The notes under the pieces are model-generated. The model was not told the origin of the DNA. It ran no database searches and was given only the letters and a program-made list of their open reading frames with translations. The position numbers were made by a program, and so were the translations under genes. DNA of 64,000 bases from DASSWB01 sp035705495 (GTDB lineage: Bacteria; Bacteroidota; Bacteroidia; Flavobacteriales; Flavobacteriaceae): assembly GCA_035705495.1 (NCBI GenBank), contig DASSWB010000042.1:1-64000 (forward strand), written 5' to 3'. Positions 40,182-49,315 of the stretch are shown here, piece by piece (position 1 is the first letter of the stretch; each line of letters opens with the position of its first letter).

Positions 40182-41315
40182 ATGATAAAGACTATTAGGA
40201 ATAACTGGTTAAGCCATTTAAAGCAAGAACTTAAAGAAACAGATTCTGTAAAAATAATTTCCCCTTTTGTAACAGACAACATGGCTCGACACCTACTGGA
40301 AAGCTTTAATGGTTCGGAAATTCAACTTATAACCAGATTCAATTTAAACGATTTTCAATCTGGGGTTTCAAGCTTAAAAGCACTGGAAAGGCTGGTAAAA
40401 AATGATTGCAAAATCAAAGGAATCAAAAGTTTGCACAGCAAGCTTTATATCTTTGATGAGAAATCTGTAATAATAACTTCTGCTAATTTTACTAATGGAG
40501 GTTTTTTTAGAAATAAGGAATTCGGTATTATATCATATTCCTTTCATACAGTTAGGGATTCTAAAATTTACTTTGAGGAACTCTGGGAAATCAATAAAGT
40601 TGTTTTAAAGGAAACAAAAATTTCGGTGTGGAAAAAAGAAATTAAGAGAATTCTCGACAATGTAAACAAAAATGAGAGCCTGCCTGATTACGGAGCCTCC
40701 TATCAAGATAAAGTAATTGTAAAAAGCAAACGTTACTTCATTAAAATTTTTGGAAAAAATGAGCACAGAGTAAACTTGAATTATCATTCCAAGGATGAAA
40801 TACAAGAATCTCATTGCCATTATACTCTTTCTTTTTCAAGGAAGAAGAATGATAAACGCCCAAGAAAATATCGAAATGGAGATATTGTTTTTATGGCAAT
40901 GATGCTTAATGGAAGTGATTACGCAGTATTTGGTAAAGGTTTTTCCTATGCTCATGACGATTTTAGAGACATTGCTTCAAAAGAGGATATTGCCAGTGTC
41001 CCTTGGAGAAAAGAGTGGCCTGTTTTAGTACGTGTCCACTCAACAGAATTTATTAATTCCACCATGCAAAACTGTCCCAAAATGAGTGAATTAATTCACG
41101 AGCTGGATTATGAAAGCTTTGATAAAACGCTGAAGCGTTATAATTTAGGTGTAGCAGGTATAAATCCGTGGAATTCCTTGCGACAGCAAGCTGATGTTCA
41201 GTTAAGCGAATTAGGTGCTCAGTGGTTAGAAGAGCGTTTTCAAACATCCATAAAATTATTTGGAAAAGTGCCTCGAACTTATATTGATCAATTTTATCAA
41301 GGAAAATCTATCTAA
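40182..41315 (+). CDS. PLD-family nuclease-like protein (377 aa)
   Basis: A phospholipase D/Nuc-type domain in residues about 1-150: one HxK motif, LHSKLYIFDEKSVIITSANFT, with His and Lys and the following Ser/Asn positions, and an N-terminal core KIISPFVTDNMARHLL. A single HxK per chain means the enzyme must dimerise like Nuc or BfiI. Residues 190-377 are an unknown domain that could bind DNA (KKNDKRPRKYRNGDIVFMAM). It is about 110 bases after the DUF488 unit. A nuclease with defence-linked neighbours is the most likely reading. Confidence 0.65.
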   Translation: MIKTIRNNWLSHLKQELKETDSVKIISPFVTDNMARHLLESFNGSEIQLITRFNLNDFQSGVSSLKALERLVKNDCKIKGIKSLHSKLYIFDEKSVIITSANFTNGGFFRNKEFGIISYSFHTVRDSKIYFEELWEINKVVLKETKISVWKKEIKRILDNVNKNESLPDYGASYQDKVIVKSKRYFIKIFGKNEHRVNLNYHSKDEIQESHCHYTLSFSRKKNDKRPRKYRNGDIVFMAMMLNGSDYAVFGKGFSYAHDDFRDIASKEDIASVPWRKEWPVLVRVHSTEFINSTMQNCPKMSELIHELDYESFDKTLKRYNLGVAGINPWNSLRQQADVQLSELGAQWLEERFQTSIKLFGKVPRTYIDQFYQGKSI

Positions 41316-41617
41316 ATTTTTTAAACTGATATATGTGTTCCAAAAAGTACCACATGATTTCTTTCTTTTCTATAGTAAAAGGAAGACTTTAAAGCATTAG
41401 CAGTTAAAGAGCTCTTATATATGCTCAACGTTTCAGAATTTTTAATGGTCTATTTTTTCAATTTTTAACCAGCACATCTTATCGATAGTTTAAAATATAT
41501 AATATTCTAAATGTTTTTACTGCTATCAATAAATTCTTGTTTATCAATTTACCACAATAAAATTGATATTTTTGCTCTAAAAACTCAAGTCAAGTATAGG
41601 GTTATAATAAATATTAA
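41316..41617. promoter_or_regulatory. Intergenic region with a TATTTTTG box
   Basis: About 300 bases without a gene, mostly AT-rich. TATTTTTG at 41567-41574 fits a Bacteroidota -7 element, about 37 bases upstream of the ATG at 41618. I do not see a -33 at the right spacing. Confidence 0.3.
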
Positions 41618-42436
41618 ATGAATGCATATTCCCTACAGGAACAATTAACGGGTACAACCCAAATATTCGTTAAAGAAAAAAATTTATGGCCTAATAAACC
41701 AAATTAAAACCCAGCAATAATATATATTCATGATAAAGATAGTGAGGCAGATACTTGTAGGAAGGAGGTATTACCAAAATTATACAATAGTCTTTGGACG
41801 GATGATTTGATTCTTGAACAAAGAACCTTCACGGATGGAAAAATCTGGCTCGTCGATCCTCCTGCTTTTAAAATCGAGATGGAACCGAGAAAATACAAGC
41901 TCATTTCAAGATTAACTTATTATCTCGAAGAGTTCAGAGACATCGGGGTGAGACCAAAGATATTAGAGGCACTGGAGATCAGAATAAAAGAGATTTCTGA
42001 ATCAAAAGATTTTCAATCATATGACAATCAACCAATAGACAAAACCTTAACAACCAAAGGTGGACTCCAAATATATATGGCAATAAAAACGAATCTTGCT
42101 ATTGTTGATACAAATGAAGCTTTTGGCCGTATCTTTTTGGTTGAAAGAAAACAGCAAACAGTTCCATACTTGATTGCCTTCCCTAAACCCTTGATGAGAA
42201 TTATTGTCAAGCAGAATTTCGAACAAATTTTAAATTATGAATATGATCATGACTTCACGAGAGAGAATATTCAGGTATTAATGCGATTCACAAAAGGAGA
42301 TATGCTTGGAAGAAATATATCAGAATTATTAAAATTCACTTTTAATGAAAAGAAAAGATCATCAGAAGCCGTTTTCTTTGGCAAAGTGAATTATTCTTCT
42401 GATGGAAAAATTTTTGGAGTATTGGACGGTAATTAA
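41618..42436 (+). pseudogene. HsdR-like N-terminal region, broken by an in-frame stop
   Basis: Starting from the ATG at 41618 the frame runs 29 codons to TAA (41705-41707) and continues in the same frame as a strong match to the start of type I restriction HsdR proteins: SEADTCRKEVLPKL, then LILEQRTFTDGKIWL. Past the match the sequence (about 190 residues, to TAA at 42434) does not look like a restriction helicase: it lacks Walker or DEAD motifs. It may be a nonsense mutant and truncated remnant, or a short protein starting from TTG at 41807. The rest of the restriction system is absent. Confidence 0.5.
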
Positions 42437-43044
42437 TAACTAGGGAATACAAATTTTTGATTTAGAAAAAGCTCTGGCAACTGAATTCCTTTTCGATTTC
42501 TTGGTCCCCCTCCATTCCGGACATAGCACTTCATCTATTTCATACGCATTTCTTTTACTTAAATGACTTCGCCATTACTGCAACTTACTGTATATACCTA
42601 TTGCTCTCCGCTGGCCTCTTTTGTTCCAGTATGCTTACAGTGGCCCTAGACGATGATTCGAATAAAAAATATGAAGAGGAGCCGAAAGGTATTCTAAATC
42701 TTTATCGGACAGCCACAAGTATTATGTTTTAAATACTATGGCTAATAAAATTAATTTTTGTTTCATACATTGCCTAAATTAATTCTGAATTGAAAAATTG
42801 TCTTTTTCCTATTTCTGATTTTTTTACCACTCCTAATTGCAATATCCGCTCCACAGAAATTACAATAGAACAAGAGGGAGTCAAAAGAGAAAGACTCAAC
42901 AAGAAAAACCTTCCAATTTTAAAAAGACGGGTGATTGATGGTGAATATTTCATACAGGACAAATGTTTTCTAAAGCTTATATAGATGAAAAATTTGCAAA
43001 ATTGGTATAGCGACTTCTTTAGTGGCTGATAAATCTTTGATAAT
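42437..43044. other. Gap of about 600 bases, probable relic DNA
   Basis: No supported gene. A minus-strand stretch (about 42440-42600) reads as a run of roughly 45 codons ending KSKICIP, with no start, and a plus-strand TTG frame of 64 codons lies at 42790-42984. Neither shows a recognisable motif, so this looks like decayed coding sequence. Confidence 0.3.
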
Positions 43045-44061
43045 ATGAAATATTATTATCTTCACCGGGATATTAATCAACTTTTTATGAATTTATTAAA
43101 TATTGCTCTTCATCAAGTAATAAAGGAACAAAGGGGACAACCCGAATTAAATCTCTCCGATCACTTACTACCCGTAAATGATTTATCGGAGGAATTTGTT
43201 GAAAGGCTTATCGAAAGTTATTCCTCCAAAAATCCAACATATGGGGTGTTTGAGGAAAATACTGATCTATTCCCGTTTCAGACATTCGTACAAATTTATC
43301 TAGAGGATGAAGACTTTTTAGAATTTTCAAGAAGGTCCATGGCTATTTTAGAAAATAAAATTAATGTTCAATTTGCTACCGGCGGTTACGTGGTTTTTGT
43401 TCACTATACGCACAATCAAATTGATTTCTTGATTGTGATCATGCTGGACAAATCCGTTCAATTTTCGGTTGATGATGAGAATTTGAATTTGCGAAGATTG
43501 CAAAGTCTTGATCTTGATCGGATGGCTAGAGCAATCAGGATCAACATTAACAAGTGGCAAGATAGAGAGCCACAATATTTGTCTTTCATAAAGGGAACTA
43601 GGCAATTATCGCGGTACTTTATAGAGTTTATTGGGAGTACTGATATGACTTCCTCAAAAGAAAATAGTGATAGGTTGCGTGTTGCGTTGCAATCATTTAT
43701 GGCAGACAATACTTTTTCCGAAGAACGCAAAAGACAGACTTTTAGCAGAATCAATGATTATGCAGTTCGTCGATATCATGCTGACGAAGACATCGAATTA
43801 AATGTCATTTCAACTTTGGTGGATGATCAGAATCCTCAGGGATTTTCTGAATATATAGGAGGGAACGACCATCTCCAGGTGAGCGGTTCATTTAGAGTAA
43901 CTCAAAAAGCACATTTGAAATTCTTAGAAAGAATTGTAATTAAAGAAAATGGCTATAGTTTAGAATTCGACAGGAGGTTGAAAGGGACAAAAATTCGCAT
44001 TGAAGGGAATAACATTATTATTAGGGATGTTCCTGCAGATGTTATTAGGAATTACAGCTAA
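43045..44061 (+). CDS. NdpA/YejK-family nucleoid-associated protein, defence-linked version (338 aa)
   Basis: Matches PF04245 in its standard order: GGYVVFVHYTHNQIDFLIVIML (residues about 112-134), LDLDRMARAIRININKWQ, YLSFIKGTRQLSRYFIEFIG and DYAVRRYHADEDI. The last 60 residues (LKFLERIVIKENGYSLEFDRR) are a further small domain. In E. coli the family (YejK) binds the nucleoid. Here the gene is fused in translation with a membrane protein gene (44061: one base overlap), a pairing unlike the housekeeping copy, so the nucleoid-binding domain may detect phage DNA. It differs in sequence from the phage copy at 9154. Confidence 0.7.
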   Translation: MKYYYLHRDINQLFMNLLNIALHQVIKEQRGQPELNLSDHLLPVNDLSEEFVERLIESYSSKNPTYGVFEENTDLFPFQTFVQIYLEDEDFLEFSRRSMAILENKINVQFATGGYVVFVHYTHNQIDFLIVIMLDKSVQFSVDDENLNLRRLQSLDLDRMARAIRININKWQDREPQYLSFIKGTRQLSRYFIEFIGSTDMTSSKENSDRLRVALQSFMADNTFSEERKRQTFSRINDYAVRRYHADEDIELNVISTLVDDQNPQGFSEYIGGNDHLQVSGSFRVTQKAHLKFLERIVIKENGYSLEFDRRLKGTKIRIEGNNIIIRDVPADVIRNYS

Positions 44062-45281
44062 TGAACCTAAATAATCTAATCGAGGCCAGGAGTCGCTTTT
44101 CGGAACACTTCTCTGAAGAAGGATTTCTTTACGGAAATATTGAAAAGGTTGATCAGGACGATATAGATGTTTTAAAAAAAATTGAAGATGCTGTTTATGA
44201 GGTTAAAAAAGGGAAGGGAGATTTTATTACTCTTGATCAGGTTCATAAAAATATCGGATCCGCAATTAATGTTACCATTGAAGTGGGTCTTTTCGATAAC
44301 TACTATTCCTCTCTTTTAGAATTTGTTGAAAAAAACAAATATGACTTAAAGACTACAGTATATTTTATTGAGGAATATGAAATTTCAAGTTCGGATGTTA
44401 CCTCCAAAAATATAATTCGCAACTATCTTCAAAATCTTAGTCTAATTGAACTATTGGAATTATTATCAAATCATAGCAACTCGAGTGCATGTAATCTAAA
44501 GCTATATTTTCATAAAGTTGGCGAAAGTCTTATCTTACCTATTGAGTATACAGTGGACAATCTCAGAAATATGAATATAGAAGATGTCGCCGAACTTAAA
44601 CGTGAATTCAGCCAAGATATTCATAAATCAGAGCGTAAAAAACTTTTCATCAACGAATTAATAAATCTTTATTCAGGTCAAAATAAAGATTATTCTTTAC
44701 TTCTAAAGAACTGGAGTTTGCTCAAAGAAAGCTATTATAACAGTTATGACTCATTTTTAGAAGGATTTTCTTTCGATAAAATAAAAACCTCATCTTTAGA
44801 ACATTTCCATGATTTGAATGATAAAATTCATGAAACCGTACGAAAAGTATCTAATTATATTTTCGGAATACCAATTGCCTTTTTGTTTCTGATTAGTAGG
44901 CTGGAATTCTCTAATCCTTCTACCTTGAAGAACATCAGCCTGCTTGGAGTCGGGTATTTATTCATATTATTAATTTGGAAGATATTTTTTAAGAGCATTA
45001 AAGAATCTCTGGATTCAATAAAAGAAGATATTAGTAGATATGAAGCCAAAATCAAACACGTATCAAATCTTTCTTCGATAGTAGCAGATCTTAGAAAACT
45101 AAAGGATGAAACTCTTAAAAATCAGTATGATAAATTAAGTTTCTTAAAAACAATAACTGTTATTATAGCAGTAGGTCTTACTATTCTCGTTTCCTATTTA
45201 GGTTGGGAGGACATAGTTGATCTGGTAATGAATATTTTATCAGTCTTTAGGTTTATTTTTCTTACTGAGAGTACGGAATAG
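44061..45281 (+). CDS. Membrane protein with coiled-coil, partner of NdpA-like gene (406 aa)
   Basis: The first 260 residues are soluble, rich in charged helices (SELL/LE repeats such as LIELLELLSNHSN), I do not recognise a family. Two transmembrane helices follow at about residues 275-293 (GIPIAFLFLISRLEF) and 295-318 (GVGYLFILLIWKIFF), then a coiled coil and a further hydrophobic pair at the C terminus (about 355-380 and 388-400). Overlap by one base with the NdpA gene shows coordinated expression. An effector that perforates the membrane is a natural guess for such an arrangement, without proof. Confidence 0.55.
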   Translation: MNLNNLIEARSRFSEHFSEEGFLYGNIEKVDQDDIDVLKKIEDAVYEVKKGKGDFITLDQVHKNIGSAINVTIEVGLFDNYYSSLLEFVEKNKYDLKTTVYFIEEYEISSSDVTSKNIIRNYLQNLSLIELLELLSNHSNSSACNLKLYFHKVGESLILPIEYTVDNLRNMNIEDVAELKREFSQDIHKSERKKLFINELINLYSGQNKDYSLLLKNWSLLKESYYNSYDSFLEGFSFDKIKTSSLEHFHDLNDKIHETVRKVSNYIFGIPIAFLFLISRLEFSNPSTLKNISLLGVGYLFILLIWKIFFKSIKESLDSIKEDISRYEAKIKHVSNLSSIVADLRKLKDETLKNQYDKLSFLKTITVIIAVGLTILVSYLGWEDIVDLVMNILSVFRFIFLTESTE

Positions 45282-45536
45282 TACGCTCTGCTGTTCTTTC
45301 ACATAGCAATGTCGTTTTTCTATCCATCAAAATCTTTCAATATCTTGAAAAAAATTTAAAGTTATTTTTACATCTGGGGATCCCACAACAGATGATGGTA
45401 TATCAGATCTCCTTTAAAAAATATTCCCATTTTACATGTGATCCATTTAACCTTTTTTATATTTTGTTGAAATCGAAGTTTTAATAATAAAATTTTTCTA
45501 TTACTTATTACATTATAAACAGAATATTACCATATT

Positions 45537-46781
45537 ATGAAGAAAAAGCTTTTGATTATTAATGGCGCGGGCGCTTCAGTTGAATTTGGTATGCCATCTG
45601 TTACTGAAATCGATAGCTTATTTTCAAAATGGGCAAATGATTATTTAAAATTAGAAGATAATATTGTTCAAAATTTGTATGATTGGGTAAAAGTTACAAA
45701 CCAAAATTATCTCAGGTCTCATAGTAAGCATCAATATTCCGAAAGCTTTGAGAATTACTTATACATTATTTCTTTACTGGAAAGTGTGTATACTGAAAAT
45801 AACCATTGGCTTTATTCTAGTAATAAACTAAAACCTTATATAACCGAAAAAGTAGATTTGCCAAAAATTAATTATTTTAATAAACAGATTAGGCAAGCTT
45901 CAAGTGGAGATTTCAGTTTTTTATATAGCTATTTAATAGATAAACTTTTAGAGCATTTCAGAGGACTATCAATAAATCTAGAAAACAATTTCCAAGAAGA
46001 GCAAAAGCATTTAAGAGTTTTTTACAACAAACTTCAAAATAATTTTCAAATAGGTATAATAAATTTAAATTATGACAATACAATTATAAGGAATATTGAT
46101 CTTGAAACAGGATTTGATCTAGTTACTAATCACTTAGATAGAGATTTGCTTTATAAAAAAGAATGGAATTTTTGTTATCATATGCATGGTTCCGTCCATT
46201 TCGACATGAAAGGAGGATTAGATAAAACTCAAATGCATAAAATCAATTGGAATAAGGATTTACACTCAGCTTTCACTAGTAATAGTTCAGGTAGAAGTTC
46301 AATTTATACTACTGAAGGATATACAATTAAAAATAGCTCAATTGTAGCTGGTTTTAATAAATCGACTCAGTTGTTAAAAGAGCCTTTCATACAATATTAT
46401 ATGACATTGGATAAAAAAATATATGAATCTGATGCTATTTTGTTTATAGGTTATGGTTTTACTGATTTACATTTAAACAGTTTATTTGAGTTCATTCGAT
46501 TCAATCAAAATAAACACAGAAAGGTTGTAGTTATTGATTATGCAGATGATGATATGGAAAGTTTACATTTGAGACATGATTCCTGGTCAGAAGGCTTATT
46601 TCAAACAGTACCATTAAATAGTCGAGAATTAGAAGTAAAAGCTCCATATTCCGTAAATCATTTCAAGAAGAATTTTAAATTGGAAAGGAATAGTAATCCA
46701 GAACATCCGTTAGCAATTTGGTATAATGGATTTATTGAAGCGTGCAAGAATGCTGATAAAATAATTTCAGAATTAGCATAA
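45537..46781 (+). CDS. Stand-alone SIR2-like protein (414 aa)
   Basis: The nucleotide-binding loop IINGAGASVEFGMPSV (residues 7-22), NLNYDNTI (residue about 180), the HMHGSVHFD His segment (near 220) and FIGYGFTDLHLN (near 300) mark a SIR2-like fold of the defence type (SIR2_2). The middle 70-150 is helical and specific. No second domain, so a partner gene or phage factor is expected to activate it; the neighbouring gene on the opposite strand is a nuclease. A likely product acts by breaking down NAD+ in the cytoplasm. Confidence 0.7.
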   Translation: MKKKLLIINGAGASVEFGMPSVTEIDSLFSKWANDYLKLEDNIVQNLYDWVKVTNQNYLRSHSKHQYSESFENYLYIISLLESVYTENNHWLYSSNKLKPYITEKVDLPKINYFNKQIRQASSGDFSFLYSYLIDKLLEHFRGLSINLENNFQEEQKHLRVFYNKLQNNFQIGIINLNYDNTIIRNIDLETGFDLVTNHLDRDLLYKKEWNFCYHMHGSVHFDMKGGLDKTQMHKINWNKDLHSAFTSNSSGRSSIYTTEGYTIKNSSIVAGFNKSTQLLKEPFIQYYMTLDKKIYESDAILFIGYGFTDLHLNSLFEFIRFNQNKHRKVVVIDYADDDMESLHLRHDSWSEGLFQTVPLNSRELEVKAPYSVNHFKKNFKLERNSNPEHPLAIWYNGFIEACKNADKIISELA

Positions 46782-46861
46782 CGCATGTTAAAAATAGGCT
46801 ATCATATCAAGTGGTATTTTATAATTTGTGGGTTTAAATATAGAAGGTTTTTTCCTAGTTT

Positions 46862-48451
46862 TCATTTATAATACTTCTCGATAATAGTTTTTAAATGATT
46901 GAAATTTTTTTCTTCCATAAAATTCAGTAGTTTTTTCCTATCGTAAAACAGCTCGAATTCTTTCGGCTTCAGCTTTGACTTACTTAAATTTTCTAAGCAT
47001 TTAAGTGCATCCACAGAAAATCCACTTGTAGTAATATAACAACCTCTAAATTGATATCCTTCTGAAAGTTCATTTTTGAATTTTTCTTTAATAAAAGGAA
47101 GAGTATTTCTAAAGAACCAGCTAATTGATCCTTTAGTCTTGGCATCTCCCAAAGCAATTTCATAATTCGATTTATAACCTTTAAGTTCTATGACAATTAT
47201 TTCTTTTGGGTTGGATGATCGAATTATATAATCATATTCATAGCCTTCTTTTTTCTGGTCTTTTAATTGTCTAGAAAAAAAGTAATTGGTTTGAATTTCT
47301 GAAGAAGGGTATCGGTTCTTAATTACCTGAAACATTAGAACTTCGAATAATGTTCCCTTTAGGGCTTTTAATTGATCTTCTTGCCCAGAACTTTGAATTG
47401 TTGTAAGTGTATTTTCAATTATCTGATCTAAGTTCTCATATTTCAGGATTTCTTTATCAAGCTTAATTTGAGATATGTTTTCTAATATTTTGAAAATATT
47501 TGTGCCATATATGGCACCTATATCATAACTAAGGAAGCCTAACTTTTTTATTGTATTTTCAACCTTGTCGGAACAATTTTTATAGATGATAATTGGTAAA
47601 ATTTTTCTTTTTCCTCCTTTAACGGCGTTTAAATTTATTTGGATACGGTTTAGAAATCCATCTAAATCAAATTTCTCATATTCTCGGTTAATTAGGATAT
47701 CAAAAACTACTAATGTTTGCTTGGTAGAATCCGCCTCATCCTTGGAACGATCCCTTAACCCTGTTGTCTTAGTATATGCAAATGCATCCCAGATTAAATT
47801 ATTGTGTTTAGCTCCTTTCGAAGGATTAATTCTATTTCTATATATAACATTCTGGTTATCAATTAAATTTGATTTAATAAACCAATCTAAAATGTCTTTA
47901 ATTAAAGCGGTATCTAAAAGCATTTTAGTATAGTGGCTATGCATTAGGTCATCTTTTCCTTCTTTCGATTTAAGAATTAAATATCTAATTGAATTTCCAT
48001 CTGTTCTTGTAATTAAAATTTCTAGTTTTTCTAAAAGGGTTATTAAATCTTCTAAATAATCTACTTTGGTGCTTATTTTCTTTAGTGGGGAAGCTGAGAT
48101 TTTTAATGCTTCATAATAGGATAATATGCCTTCGTTAATTTCTAAGCCTGTTAATAAATTAAATAATGTCGGTCTTTGATTTTTTGCAATTTCCTTAATT
48201 TTATTGACGTCAAGTTTTGTTGTTCCGAGATAATACGCAAACTGCCCTTTTCCGAAGCTTAAAGGCTTTGATGAATTTATCACCCCTTTTTTATATGCTC
48301 TTTGAATAATCTGTCTTGCATTTTCTGGTTGTATATTAAACTTATTTTTAAGTTTTTCGCCTAATTCACTCCCGATAATAACCCTATTCTCAGATATAGT
48401 TTTTTGAAGAAATTGTTCGTATAGATTACCAGAATATTTCATTTTCGTCAC
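46862..48451 (-). CDS. PD-(D/E)XK nuclease-fold protein (529 aa)
   Basis: The restriction-like nuclease core is at residues about 385-480: YEYDYIIRSSNPKEIIVIELKGY, giving Asp, then Glu-x-Lys, the catalytic triad. The N-terminal 100 residues are helical with a winged-helix look (RQIIQRAYKKGVI, KPLSFGKGQFAYYLG), which would recognise DNA. The middle domain (residues 150-340) is unknown. No methyltransferase is next to it. It may act alone as a defence nuclease, or with the SIR2-like gene that converges on it. Confident of the nuclease motif, not of the biological role. Confidence 0.6.
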   Translation of the reverse strand: MTKMKYSGNLYEQFLQKTISENRVIIGSELGEKLKNKFNIQPENARQIIQRAYKKGVINSSKPLSFGKGQFAYYLGTTKLDVNKIKEIAKNQRPTLFNLLTGLEINEGILSYYEALKISASPLKKISTKVDYLEDLITLLEKLEILITRTDGNSIRYLILKSKEGKDDLMHSHYTKMLLDTALIKDILDWFIKSNLIDNQNVIYRNRINPSKGAKHNNLIWDAFAYTKTTGLRDRSKDEADSTKQTLVVFDILINREYEKFDLDGFLNRIQINLNAVKGGKRKILPIIIYKNCSDKVENTIKKLGFLSYDIGAIYGTNIFKILENISQIKLDKEILKYENLDQIIENTLTTIQSSGQEDQLKALKGTLFEVLMFQVIKNRYPSSEIQTNYFFSRQLKDQKKEGYEYDYIIRSSNPKEIIVIELKGYKSNYEIALGDAKTKGSISWFFRNTLPFIKEKFKNELSEGYQFRGCYITTSGFSVDALKCLENLSKSKLKPKEFELFYDRKKLLNFMEEKNFNHLKTIIEKYYK

Positions 48452-48810
48452 GCTGCCCTTATATTATTATATTAATTTAATAACTACAGGCTTTATTTTT
48501 TTAAAAATAATTTTAATTTATTGATAATCAAAAATTTAAATTTAATTATAAACAATTTTTCTTAGTTTTACTTGTCACGTAAGTCACATCTTAAATGCTT
48601 TTTTCTATCATTTGGTCAAATATCAGGGCAATTAACCTGACTTATTAATGATCCATTCTGCTTAATCTTTTTAACGTATTATTTTCGCGTTATTAAAGGT
48701 TGCTGGTAGCGCAATTTTGTAGTGTGCTTCTGTAAAAATATAAGTTTTCACCATATGAGAATAATATTTTTTTATTTTGAGACCAAGTAAAGTTTGCAAA
48801 GTTCGGTCAA
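48452..48810. other. AT-rich spacer upstream of repeat A
   Basis: No gene seen. The first part holds AT-rich DNA with TTAAAAATAATTTTAATTTA-like runs and is the leader region of the nuclease gene on the minus strand. Together with repeat A and 49021-49315 this is a gap of about 860 bases. Confidence 0.3.
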
Positions 48811-49020
48811 ACTTCTAACAGGAATCGAACAAATGGGATGGTCTAAATTTCTAAAATCTCAGTCGAACTCCGGATAGGAACTAAATTAATTTTATCTCGA
48901 AATTAAGTCAAAACCTCTGGGGAGCTTCGAACAGAACCACCTGAAATTGTTTCAGACATCAACTAATATAGGTGGTTGTAAGAAAATTTTGAAGCACCGC
49001 TTCAGAATATGCTCTAGATT
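48811..49020. repeat. Diverged repeat A, left of Wadjet
   Basis: The stretch starting ACTTCTAACAGGAATCGAAC and ending GAATATGCTCTAGATTTT is similar in order to 55926-56079 right of the Wadjet operon: both share TTCT...AGGAATCGAAC.AATGG near the start and GAATATGCTCTAG near the end. The match is imperfect in the middle. Confidence 0.45.
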
Positions 49021-49315
49021 TTAAGAAAAGAGGGGTTCGCTGATACTTCAGTCTTAAAATATACATCTCTCAAAATTTAGATATTTCTCTTAATACATAC
49101 ATAAAACTTACATAGGGAAGAGCTTTTTTTGAAGTGTAACTTTTCACCGAATGTAAAGAGGATGTGCTGAATAAGTCTAAGAAAATAGTAATCTGAGTTT
49201 AGCAATTATTTAAATATTTACGGTTTTAATACAGAAAATCTCTTTTATTCATATATTAGTTAATTAACTTAGAAATAGTACCCACATAAATTCTGAAATA
49301 CTAAATATTAACCAG

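Noticed and set aside
42790..42984. 64-codon frame with TTG start
   Set aside because: No motif, weak start and an opposing frame of similar length; counted as relic DNA.
45537..46781. Thoeris system
   Set aside because: A SIR2-like gene is present, but no TIR-domain gene is near it or near the larger SIR2 gene at 18788.
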